Assembly (NCBI GenBank): GCA_020637365.1
Contig: JACJWE010000002.1
Coordinates: forward strand, 496,001-560,000
From: Acidimicrobiia bacterium
Lineage (GTDB): Bacteria > Actinomycetota > Acidimicrobiia > IMCC26256 > JAGNEX01
Length of the DNA stretch: 64,000 nt
Reading direction: 5' to 3'
In this document: in pieces, positions 52,175 to 60,179 of the stretch
How positions within the stretch are numbered: position 1 is the stretch's first letter
Layout: every line of letters begins with the position of its first letter
Notes under the pieces: generated by a model
The model's input: only the letters and a program-made list of their open reading frames with translations
Databases searched by the model: none
What the model was told of the DNA's origin: nothing
Translations under genes and position numbers: made by a program

Positions 52175-54436
52175 ATGACTACTGGTGACGCCTCGATCAT
52201 CTATACCTTGACCGACGAAGCCCCCGCGCTTGCGACCCGCTCGCTGCTACCGATCGTTCAGGCGTTCGCTAGCGCCGCGTCCGTGCCGGTCGAAACCCGG
52301 GATATCTCGCTCGCCGCCCGCATTCTGGCAGCGTTCCCCGAGGTGCTCACCGCCGACCAGCAAGTGCCCGACTCCCTCGCCGAACTGGGGCAGCTGGCGT
52401 CCCGTCCCGAAGCCAACATCATCAAGCTTCCCAACATCAGCGCATCGGTACCGCAGCTGGACGCGGCGATCGCGGAGCTACGAGCCAAGGATTACGCGCT
52501 GCCGGATTACCCCGACGATCCCCAGACCGAACAAGAACAATGGGTCAAGATTCGCTACGACAAGGTGAAGGGCAGTGCGGTTAACCCGGTCTTGCGCGAA
52601 GGCAACTCCGACCGGCGTGCGCCTGCGTCGGTGAAGGCATTTGCCCGCGCAAACCCGCATTCGATGGGCGCGTGGTCGCCCGATTCAAAGACCCGCGTCG
52701 CGACCATGGGCGCCGACGATTTCCGCTCGACCGAACTCTCGGTCACGCTGCCAGCGGACGACATCGTCCAGATCACCTTTCACGGCGATGACGGCTCAAC
52801 CTACGAACTCCGCGATGCCATTCCGCTTCTACAAGGCGAGGTGATCGACGCTGCGGTGATGCGAAAAGAACAGCTCGTGGCATTTCTCCAGGGCGAGATT
52901 GCGCAGGCGAACGCAAACGATGTGCTGTTTTCGCTGCATATGAAGGCCACGATGATGAAGGTGTCGGACCCGATCATCTTTGGTCACGCAGTCCGCGCCT
53001 TTTTTGAGCCGCTGTTCGATGAGATGGGCGAGCAGCTCGAAGCGGCGGGGGCCGACGCCAACGACGGATTTGGCAGCGTGCTCGCGGCTATCGAGAACCT
53101 TTCCAAGCCAGATCAGCAGACCGCGGCGGACCTCATCCAAAAGTCGTACCGTGACGGGCCCGCGGTCGCGATGGTCGACTCCGATAAGGGCATCACCAAT
53201 CTGAATGTGCCCTCTGATGTGATCATCGATGCGTCGATGCCAGCGATGATCCGCACATCTGGACAGATGTGGAATGCCGCAGGTGAGCAGCAAGACACCT
53301 TGGCAGTCATCCCGGATTCGAGCTACGCGGGCATCTATCAGGTGGTGATCGAGGACTGCATCGCTCATGGCGCTTTCGATCCGACAACGATGGGTACGAC
53401 CCCGAATGTGGGGCTGATGGCCCAAAAAGCTGAGGAATACGGCTCACACGACAAGACCTTTGAGATCGCGTCGTCGGGTGAGGTGCGGGTGACCAATCGT
53501 GCGGGCGACACGGTGTTGCACCACCGGGTTGCAGCTGGCGACATCTGGCGGATGTGCCAAACCAAGGACCAGCCAATTCGGGACTGGGTGAAGTTGGCGG
53601 TTCTGCGGGCCCGGGCGACGGGCGCACCAGCGGTGTTCTGGCTCGACGCCGATCGCGCCCACGACGCCGAACTGATCGCGAAGGTGCGCAACTATCTCGG
53701 CGACCACGACACCGCCGAACTCGATATCCGCATCATGGCGCCGATGGACGCTATGGCCTTCACGGTCGGCCGTGCCCGGGCGGGCCACGACACGATCTCG
53801 GTCACCGGCAACGTTTTGCGTGACTATCTGACCGACCTGTTCCCGATCTTGGAGCTCGGCACAAGCGCCAAAATGCTGTCGATCGTGCCGCTTATGAATG
53901 GCGGCGGTCTGTTCGAAACGGGTGCGGGAGGATCGGCTCCCAAACATGTTCAGCAGTTTGTGGCCGAAGACCATCTTCGGTGGGATTCGCTAGGTGAGTT
54001 CCTGGCGCTGGCAGTGTCGTTCGAGCAATTCGCAACCCACGCGAACAACGGCTCGGCACAGGTATTGGCCGACACGCTCGATGCTGCGACCGGACGCGTC
54101 TTGCAGGAGAACAGATCGCCATCGCGCAAAGTCCACGAGCTCGACAACCGGGGAAGCCACTTCTATTTGGCGCTTTATTGGGCCCAAGAACTCGCCGCCG
54201 AAACCACCGACCAAGACCTTGCCGACCGGTTCGCTCCGCTCGCTGAACAGTTGACCCGACATGAGCACACGATCGTTGCTGAACTCAACGACGTCCAGGG
54301 TCCATCGGTCGATATCGGCGGCTACTACCTGCCAGACGAGACGCTTGTCAGCGCCGCGATGCGACCCTCTGCGACCTTCAACACCGCTCTCGACGAGTTC
54401 AACGCCGAAACAGCACGGCGCGCCAGCATTGGGTAG
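52175..54436 (+). CDS. icd: Isocitrate dehydrogenase, NADP-dependent, monomeric type
   Basis: 753 residues, the size of monomeric IDH (about 740). The start MTTGDASIIYTLTDEAPALA matches the family N-terminus. Family blocks include IIKLPNISASVPQLDAAIAE, KVKGSAVNPVLREGNSDRRA (substrate-binding), AWSPDSKTRVATM, VSDPIIFGHAVRAFFEPLF, VDSDKGITNLNVPSDVIIDA-like (VPSDVIIDASMPAMIR), PVFWLDADRAHDAELI-like and SIVPLMNGGGLFETGAGGSA. It makes 2-oxoglutarate and NADPH in the TCA cycle. Frame intact. No neighbour suggests an operon. Confidence 0.97.
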   Translation: MTTGDASIIYTLTDEAPALATRSLLPIVQAFASAASVPVETRDISLAARILAAFPEVLTADQQVPDSLAELGQLASRPEANIIKLPNISASVPQLDAAIAELRAKDYALPDYPDDPQTEQEQWVKIRYDKVKGSAVNPVLREGNSDRRAPASVKAFARANPHSMGAWSPDSKTRVATMGADDFRSTELSVTLPADDIVQITFHGDDGSTYELRDAIPLLQGEVIDAAVMRKEQLVAFLQGEIAQANANDVLFSLHMKATMMKVSDPIIFGHAVRAFFEPLFDEMGEQLEAAGADANDGFGSVLAAIENLSKPDQQTAADLIQKSYRDGPAVAMVDSDKGITNLNVPSDVIIDASMPAMIRTSGQMWNAAGEQQDTLAVIPDSSYAGIYQVVIEDCIAHGAFDPTTMGTTPNVGLMAQKAEEYGSHDKTFEIASSGEVRVTNRAGDTVLHHRVAAGDIWRMCQTKDQPIRDWVKLAVLRARATGAPAVFWLDADRAHDAELIAKVRNYLGDHDTAELDIRIMAPMDAMAFTVGRARAGHDTISVTGNVLRDYLTDLFPILELGTSAKMLSIVPLMNGGGLFETGAGGSAPKHVQQFVAEDHLRWDSLGEFLALAVSFEQFATHANNGSAQVLADTLDAATGRVLQENRSPSRKVHELDNRGSHFYLALYWAQELAAETTDQDLADRFAPLAEQLTRHEHTIVAELNDVQGPSVDIGGYYLPDETLVSAAMRPSATFNTALDEFNAETARRASIG

Positions 54437-54569
54437 CAGCATTGGCTAGCTGCCGGTTGGCCTCCTTCTGAGAGCTGGCTGAAGCTGCAGGCGTCTTCAT
54501 CGCGCTCTCAGCTCGACTTCAGGGTTGGAGCGGCACGCTGTGGTTGTTCAAACAGAAGGGACAACCACC

Positions 54570-54941
54570 ATGGAACCGACCAACTCTCACAGAGCAAACA
54601 ACACGTCGAAAGATCTACACAACCCGTCATGGATGCGACGGAGGCTGGCCGTCCCGGCCATGGCGATCGCGCTCACTATCGGTGCTGGGTCAGCTGCGGT
54701 CGCCAGCTCGCTACACGCATCGACGACCGCTGCTGCCGCCGTGCTCACGAGCGATACGTCAACCGCAGACGCATCGACGGCCAACACCGTGGCAAGCCAA
54801 CTCGCGAACGCTTCGAGCAGCTCGAACAGCTCGGTGGCAGCATCGACAGCGACAGCAGGTACAGGCACAGCATCTCAGACCGCTTCCCAGAGCGTCGCGA
54901 CCGCTCAGATGAGTGTTCACTCACGTTCGGGAGGCAGCTAG
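54570..54941 (+). CDS. Small secreted Ala/Ser/Thr-rich protein
   Basis: About 123 residues from the ATG at 54570, with AGAAGGGA as ribosome binding site. After a polar ~22-residue start, a basic MRRRLAVPAMAIALTIGAGS signal leads to an extended stretch made almost only of Ala, Ser, Thr and Gly (STADASTANTVASQLANASS). No cysteine, no fold. Likely exported and unstructured, perhaps wall-associated. The signal is similar in form to that of the gene at 62545, but I see no link. Function unknown. Confidence 0.6.
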   Translation: MEPTNSHRANNTSKDLHNPSWMRRRLAVPAMAIALTIGAGSAAVASSLHASTTAAAAVLTSDTSTADASTANTVASQLANASSSSNSSVAASTATAGTGTASQTASQSVATAQMSVHSRSGGS

Positions 54942-55516
54942 TTCTGGTGTGCTGGCAGGTCAGAACGCCGATGGAATGGGCGTTCACACTCCGTCACGAC
55001 CAATAACCCAGGAGCGCCAAAGAGGTGGACCGATACTCATCGATCGATGACCCCCAGCGTGCCACGCACCCGCGGCAGAACACCCTGCCAGGACAACCAA
55101 GCCGGTGCTGTTCAACGGTCGATGAGCTGACGTGGTGATGCAACAAATCCCCCGCCGAGCGGTGGAACCAAGCTGCACCGGTCGAGGAATACTCCGACCT
55201 TCGTGTCGCCGACGAACGTGTCGCCGAGCAGCACAACGCTTCTGCCAGAACGAAATCGGTACGCATCCCCGCGGTTCGGTTCGGCCCCAGCAGGGTTGAT
55301 CCGACCTGCCCGCCAGCCGAGCTTGTCCACCAGTGAGCGTCCACGACGGCCGCGGCCAGCAACACGCAGAAAGCGTCGAGGGCGAGGAGCACGGTGGATG
55401 AACCGCGGGTGCGTCCAACGCGGAGAACGGTGTTTGGTTTGATCTGTGCTCGTACCGTCGGAGGCATGCGTCAGAGGGGTTATGCTTCCCTCCAATGATG
55501 AACCAGGCGGAGAAAA
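54942..55516. other. Region with a doubtful minus-strand gene
   Basis: About 575 bases before livH. The only candidate is a frame-broken exported protein on the minus strand, described separately. The right end must hold the promoter of the liv operon. Confidence 0.35.
55112..55467 (-). CDS. Possible small exported protein, frame-broken
   Basis: One frame from 55467 begins basic then hydrophobic (STVLLALDAFCVLLAAAVVD), like a signal anchor. From about 55345 another frame reads SLVDKLGWRAGRINPAGAEP, then DAYRFRSGRSVVLLGDTFVG and DTKVGVFLDRCSLVPPLGGG, which looks like a small beta protein. One indel would join them. No family recognised; low confidence. Confidence 0.3.
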
Positions 55517-56926
55517 TTGCGTAGACGCGCCGTGGGCCGGACCGTGCTCGACAAGCCGTTTTGGTCAAAGCTTTGCGCGTCTGTCACCTTCGCGATCCTC
55601 CTGGCAATGTTGCTCGTGACCGGGCAGTCGGGCGCACAATCTGACGCCTCAGACGACCCGGTTCTCCAAGGAACGCTGTCGGTTCGCGACTCAGAAGGTG
55701 AAAAGAACCCCGTACCCGATGTGAGCATTACCGTCGCTGATGGTGCTGACAGCATCGGCGCAACGGTGTCCGGCGAAGACGGCACCTTCGAAATTCCGGT
55801 ACCTCTCAACGGCGCCGAAGAACGTGTCGTCGCGGTCACCCTCGAAGAAGACACGTTGCCGAACGGCGTCAATCTGCGCAATCCAGACCGCAACCCGCTG
55901 CAGATTACCGTCCGGGCCCAGAGCGGCGGGCGGGCCGTGTTTGGACTCGATGACGAAGCGGTGGAAAACACCTATGCCGCCGATACCGGCGTCACGATGC
56001 GGCGGGTGCTTCAGCTCAGCGCGGAAGGCATCAAGCTCGGTTTGATCCTCGCCCTTGCGGCAATGGGACTATCCCTGGTCTTTGGCACCACCGGGCTGGT
56101 CAACTTCGCCCATGGCGAGATGATCACCTGGGGAGCGCTGGTCGCGTTCTTTTTTAATGCCTATGGTCTCGCCGGGATCTTTGGGTTTCTAGCTGGCGGT
56201 CTGCCCCTCATCGGCACCGGCGGGAACCTCGTGTTTGCGGCCATCGCTGCCCTGATCATCGCCTTCCTGACCGGCATGGCCATGGACCGATTCATCTTTC
56301 GACGCCTGCGTCGTCGAGGTATAGGGCTGACATCCCAACTCGTCATCACCATCGGACTCTCGATGGCTATCCGCTATTCGTTTTTGTACGTCTTTCGCGG
56401 TGACCCCCGGTCCTTCAAAGACTGGGCGGTCCAAAAGGGTGTCGATATCGGTCCGATCACCCTGGCACCCAAGGACCTCTGGACGATCGGCATTTCACTC
56501 GTCGTCCTGATCGCTGCTGGCCTGATGTTGCAGCGAACCCGTATCGGAAAGGCGATGCGAGCCGTTGCGGACAATCGCGACCTTGCCGCATCCTCGGGTA
56601 TCGACGTCGAACGCGTCATCATTTTGGTATGGGGTTATGGCGCGGTCCTCGCCGCCCTGTCGGGAATCTTGTTCGGCTTAGGCGAATCGGTGCGTTGGGA
56701 CATGGGATTCCGCTTGCTGCTCATGGTCTTTGCTGGCGTCACTCTCGGCGGGCTAGGAACCGCGTTTGGCGCCCTCGTCGGCAGCCTTGTTGTCGGCATC
56801 TTCATTCAGGTCTCGACGTTGTTCATTTCACCCGAACTCAAGAGCGTCGGCGCTCTACTCATCCTGGTGTTGATTCTCGTGGCACGACCCCAAGGCATCC
56901 TGGGTCAGAAGGAGAGGATCGGCTAG
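55517..56926 (+). CDS. livH: Branched-chain amino-acid ABC permease LivH with exported N-terminal domain
   Basis: 469 residues, against ~290-310 for usual LivH. Residues ~16-40 are a signal-like helix (SVTFAILLAMLLVTGQSGAQ). Residues ~45-150 form a beta-rich domain of the carboxypeptidase-regulatory/Ig type (VLQGTLSVRDSEGEKNPVPD, VSGEDGTFEIPVPLNGAEER). The permease follows: LGLILALAAMGLSLVFGTTG, VNFAHGEMITWGALVAFFFN, QLVITIGLSMAIRYSFLYVF, the EAA-like loop GKAMRAVADNRDLAASSGID and GLGTAFGALVGSLVVGIFIQ. The TTG start with GGCGGAG upstream is chosen. First gene of the importer operon. Confidence 0.9.
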   Translation: MRRRAVGRTVLDKPFWSKLCASVTFAILLAMLLVTGQSGAQSDASDDPVLQGTLSVRDSEGEKNPVPDVSITVADGADSIGATVSGEDGTFEIPVPLNGAEERVVAVTLEEDTLPNGVNLRNPDRNPLQITVRAQSGGRAVFGLDDEAVENTYAADTGVTMRRVLQLSAEGIKLGLILALAAMGLSLVFGTTGLVNFAHGEMITWGALVAFFFNAYGLAGIFGFLAGGLPLIGTGGNLVFAAIAALIIAFLTGMAMDRFIFRRLRRRGIGLTSQLVITIGLSMAIRYSFLYVFRGDPRSFKDWAVQKGVDIGPITLAPKDLWTIGISLVVLIAAGLMLQRTRIGKAMRAVADNRDLAASSGIDVERVIILVWGYGAVLAALSGILFGLGESVRWDMGFRLLLMVFAGVTLGGLGTAFGALVGSLVVGIFIQVSTLFISPELKSVGALLILVLILVARPQGILGQKERIG

Positions 56927-56929
56927 ATC

Positions 56930-57943
56930 ATGGATTGGGGATCGATCTTCGAAGGCGCAATCCGGGCGGCATTCGACCTCGATGCGGTCGTGTTTGCGAT
57001 CGCGGCCATCGGGCTGAACATTCATTTTGGATACACCGGACTACTCAACTTTGGTCAGGTCGGCTTCATGGCCGCGGGTGCATATGGCGTTGGGATCGCC
57101 ACTACCTATTTTGGGTGGAATCCGTGGGTTGCCCTGGTCGTCGGCATCTTGGCTGCGGTCGTGTTGGCACTCATCTTGGGGTTGCCAACGCTGCGTCTTC
57201 GAGCGGACTATTTGGCGATTGTGACCATCGCGACCAGCGAGATTCTGCGCCTGTCGTTTCGATCGGTATCGCTCCGAGAATTCTCGGGCGGCTCCAACGG
57301 CATCAACGGCTTCGCCAACGCTTTCTACGCTTGGAGCCCGTTTGATCCTCAGGTCCAGTACGGGATACGGATCCCAGGCATCGACCTATCTATCAAGTTC
57401 TTTGGTAACCGCGCGTGGATCCTCCTGATCGGTTGGATCGTGGTCGTCGCCTTGTTGATCTTCGTGCGTCTTGCGGTGAGCAGCCCGTGGGGTCGGGTAC
57501 TCAAAGCAATCCGCGAAGACGAGGATGCCGTGCGCGCCCTAGGCAAAAACGCGTACTGGTTCAAGGTTCAATCACTCATCGTCGGTGGTGTGATCGGAGC
57601 GATCGGCGGCATGGTGCTGTCGATCGGCACTCAAACCGTGCAGCCCGACGTCTATTCGACTTCGCTGACGTTCTTTGTCTGGACGGCGCTGATCTTGGGT
57701 GGTGTCGGACGTACGTGGTCGCCCGTCATCGGTGCGATGATCTTTTGGGTGTTGCTGTCCTTCACCGAAGGGGTGCTGCGCCAGGGTGTTGAAAACAACT
57801 ATCTGCCCGACTGGCTCATCGACGGTGTCCAAGTCGGACAGGTTCGCTTCATCATGGTCGGCCTCGGCCTGTGTGCGTTGTTGATCTTCCGCCCGCAGGG
57901 GATCTTCGGCGACCGCAACGAAATGGCGCTGGAGGACCGATGA
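56930..57943 (+). CDS. livM: Branched-chain amino-acid ABC permease LivM
   Basis: 337 residues, typical LivM size. Helices and family blocks: AIAAIGLNIHFGYTGLLNFG, QVGFMAAGAYGVGIATTYFG, LILGLPTLRLRADYLAIVTI, GGSNGINGFANAFYAW, and the coupling loop GRVLKAIREDEDAVRALGKN before YWFKVQSLIVGGVIGAIGGM. It pairs with LivH to form the translocation path. Starts three bases after livH; stop overlaps livG (ATGA). Confidence 0.95.
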   Translation: MDWGSIFEGAIRAAFDLDAVVFAIAAIGLNIHFGYTGLLNFGQVGFMAAGAYGVGIATTYFGWNPWVALVVGILAAVVLALILGLPTLRLRADYLAIVTIATSEILRLSFRSVSLREFSGGSNGINGFANAFYAWSPFDPQVQYGIRIPGIDLSIKFFGNRAWILLIGWIVVVALLIFVRLAVSSPWGRVLKAIREDEDAVRALGKNAYWFKVQSLIVGGVIGAIGGMVLSIGTQTVQPDVYSTSLTFFVWTALILGGVGRTWSPVIGAMIFWVLLSFTEGVLRQGVENNYLPDWLIDGVQVGQVRFIMVGLGLCALLIFRPQGIFGDRNEMALEDR

Positions 57944-59298
57944 TGTCTGACCGAGCCACGGCTTCACTTGACGGACTCGCCGAACAGCCGGGCGTTCCGA
58001 AACCGGACCCGATTTTGACCGTGTCGAATGTGTCACGTTCCTTTGGTGGGTTGAAGGCCGTCGACGTCGAACACCTCGAGATTCAGCGCGGCATGATCAC
58101 CGCGCTTATCGGACCGAACGGCGCGGGCAAAACAACCTTCTTCAACCTGATGACCGGCTTCGATCAGGCCGACACCGGCGAGCGGGTGTTTAACGGTGAA
58201 CGCTTGTCGCGACGCGCTGGATCAGCACCGGCACGGCGAGCTGTCGCCAGCGCCGGTGTCGTCACCGTTGCGTTGCTCGGGGGACTGGTCGTCGGCGGCG
58301 CCGTTGGACAAGGAAATGTCCGTCTCGGCCAGATCTTGGGATTCGTTGTTGGTTTGACGTTGCTGTTTTTTGGTAACCGAATGCTGCTGACCAGCCCTCC
58401 GGGTCCACGTTCGAACGCCTTCCTGGACGGACGAGCGGCCCGACCGTTGTACGGCATCGCCGGGCTTGCCACCGGTCTTGTCGTGAGTGAAATCGCCGTG
58501 TGGGCGACACATCTCGATGGCCGTTGGTCTACCCTGCTGCCGTTTTTTGGCACGGTTTCGTCGGGCATTTTGGGTTTTGCCCTCGGCTCCTACGTCCAAG
58601 GGCCCTATTCACCTCATGAACTCGCTCAACATGGCATGGTCAGAACCTTCCAGCTCACCAAATCACTGACGAAGCTGCCGGTCATCCAGAACATGGCGCT
58701 GGGAGCCAAGGGGCAGGTGGGTGAACGACTCTCACGTGGACTGATCCATCCTTTGTGGACCGACCAGGAAGCGTCGATCGAAGAGCGCGCCGACGAACTA
58801 TTGAAACGCTTCAAACTCGACCATATGCGCAACGAGTTCGCGGGCACACTGTCGGGCGGGCAACGCAAGCTTCTCGAAATGGCCCGTGCGTTGATGACCG
58901 ACCCGACGTTGGTGATGCTCGACGAGCCGATGGCAGGGGTGAACCCAGCGTTGACTCAAAGCCTTCTTGAACATATCCAAGGTCTACGAGACGACGGGCT
59001 GACCGTGGTCTTCGTCGAACACGACATGGACGTCGTATCCGAAATTTCAGACTGGGTTGTCGTCATGGCCGAAGGACGAATCATCGCAGAAGGTCCGCCC
59101 GTCGCGATCGGTCGCAATCAGCAAGTGATCGATGCCTATTTGGGTTCCGACCACGAGTCGAACCTCGTCCGTACCGTCGATGGAACCGGTACCCGCGACG
59201 CACCCACCCGGGAAGCACCCACCGGCGACGTCACAACCAGCGACGACACCACCGGCAAAGGCAGTGACGGTGCGAGCAATAGCGACGGGGGTGTCTGA
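57940..59298 (+). CDS. livG: Liv-type ABC ATPase LivG with a four-helix membrane insertion
   Basis: 452 residues, against ~255 for usual LivG. Walker A is GPNGAGKTTFFNL (about 59-70). Normally the Q-loop follows within ~45 residues; here residues ~92-224 are inserted, with four hydrophobic segments: AGVVTVALLGGLVVGGAV, LGQILGFVVGLTLLFFGN, LYGIAGLATGLVVSEIAVW and LLPFFGTVSSGILGFALGSY. Then the NBD resumes with HGMVRTFQLTKSLTKLPVIQ (Q238), signature LSGGQRKLLEMARAL (304-), Walker B LVMLDEP and switch FVEHDMD. A Thr/Asp/Gly-rich tail of ~45 residues ends it. Frame is intact throughout and the flanking overlaps (ATGA with livM, TGATG with livF) are normal, so the insertion is probably real. Confidence 0.9.
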   Translation: MMSDRATASLDGLAEQPGVPKPDPILTVSNVSRSFGGLKAVDVEHLEIQRGMITALIGPNGAGKTTFFNLMTGFDQADTGERVFNGERLSRRAGSAPARRAVASAGVVTVALLGGLVVGGAVGQGNVRLGQILGFVVGLTLLFFGNRMLLTSPPGPRSNAFLDGRAARPLYGIAGLATGLVVSEIAVWATHLDGRWSTLLPFFGTVSSGILGFALGSYVQGPYSPHELAQHGMVRTFQLTKSLTKLPVIQNMALGAKGQVGERLSRGLIHPLWTDQEASIEERADELLKRFKLDHMRNEFAGTLSGGQRKLLEMARALMTDPTLVMLDEPMAGVNPALTQSLLEHIQGLRDDGLTVVFVEHDMDVVSEISDWVVVMAEGRIIAEGPPVAIGRNQQVIDAYLGSDHESNLVRTVDGTGTRDAPTREAPTGDVTTSDDTTGKGSDGASNSDGGV

Positions 59299-60038
59299 TG
59301 AGCGAACAACAACCCGGTTTGATCGTCAAGATCGAGAACGTCGTCGCTGGCTACGTGCCCGACGTCGACATCTTGAACGGCTGTGACCTGCACGTCGAAA
59401 AAGGTGAACTGATCGGGATTGTCGGCCCAAACGGTGCTGGCAAGTCGACCCTGCTCAAGACCCTGTTCGGGTTGATCCCGGTCCGTTCGGGAGTGGTTGA
59501 GTACCGGGGCGAAAGCATCGTGGGGTTACGTGCTCACGAGTTGGTGTCTCGAGGCATTGCCTATGTGCCCCAGACAGAGAATGTCTTTCCGCGACTCACG
59601 ATCTCTGAAAACCTTGAAATGGGTTGCTTCTTAGAGCCCAAATCATTTCCCAAAAGACTCGACCGTGTCGTTGGAATGTTCCCACGCCTCGGTGAACGAC
59701 TCGATCAGCGTGCCGGCTCGCTCTCTGGCGGAGAACGCCAGATGCTGGCGATGGGCCGAGCGCTCATGATGGAACCCGAAGTGTTGCTACTCGACGAACC
59801 GTCCGCTGGCTTGTCACCGAACCTCCAGGACCAGGTGTTCGTCCGCACCAAGACCATCAACCAATCGGGTGTATCCATCGTGATGGTTGAACAGAACGCG
59901 CGCCGGTGTCTACAGATCTGCGACCGGGCTTACGTGCTTGACCAGGGGACGAACGCGTACACCGGCACCGGCGAAGAGATGCTGAACGACCCCAAGGTCA
60001 TCGATCTCTATCTGGGAACTCTCGCCCAAGCCCGGTAA
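59298..60038 (+). CDS. livF: Branched-chain amino-acid ABC ATPase LivF
   Basis: 246 residues, standard size. Walker A GIVGPNGAGKSTLLKTLFGL, Q-loop region GIAYVPQTENVFPRLTISEN, signature SLSGGERQMLAMGRALMMEP, Walker B LLLDEPSAGLSPNL and switch VMVEQNARRCLQICDRAYVL. The SGxxxxxG and LGL-type ending (VIDLYLGTLAQAR) fit LivF. Start overlaps the livG stop by one base. Unlike LivG it has no insertion. Ends ahead of a strong bidirectional terminator. Confidence 0.96.
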   Translation: MSEQQPGLIVKIENVVAGYVPDVDILNGCDLHVEKGELIGIVGPNGAGKSTLLKTLFGLIPVRSGVVEYRGESIVGLRAHELVSRGIAYVPQTENVFPRLTISENLEMGCFLEPKSFPKRLDRVVGMFPRLGERLDQRAGSLSGGERQMLAMGRALMMEPEVLLLDEPSAGLSPNLQDQVFVRTKTINQSGVSIVMVEQNARRCLQICDRAYVLDQGTNAYTGTGEEMLNDPKVIDLYLGTLAQAR

Positions 60039-60084
60039 CTCAACGGAAACGGTGTACAGCGCCAAAGGGACCCAAACGGCTCAT

Positions 60085-60123
60085 GTGAAGGGCCCGACTC
60101 AGATGACGAGTCGGGCCCTTCAC
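60085..60123. terminator. Bidirectional terminator between livF and livK
   Basis: A perfect 16-bp stem (60085-60100 with 60108-60123), seven-base loop AGATGAC, GC-rich core GGGCCCGACTC. It is followed on the plus strand by a T-rich CATTTGTTGTATTT. It lies between two convergent genes and would stop transcription from both. Confidence 0.9.
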
Positions 60124-60179
60124 TCATTTGTTGTATTTCCGCTCAGGTCGAGCGGGCAGATGCCTTGCTGAGCGGCGAC

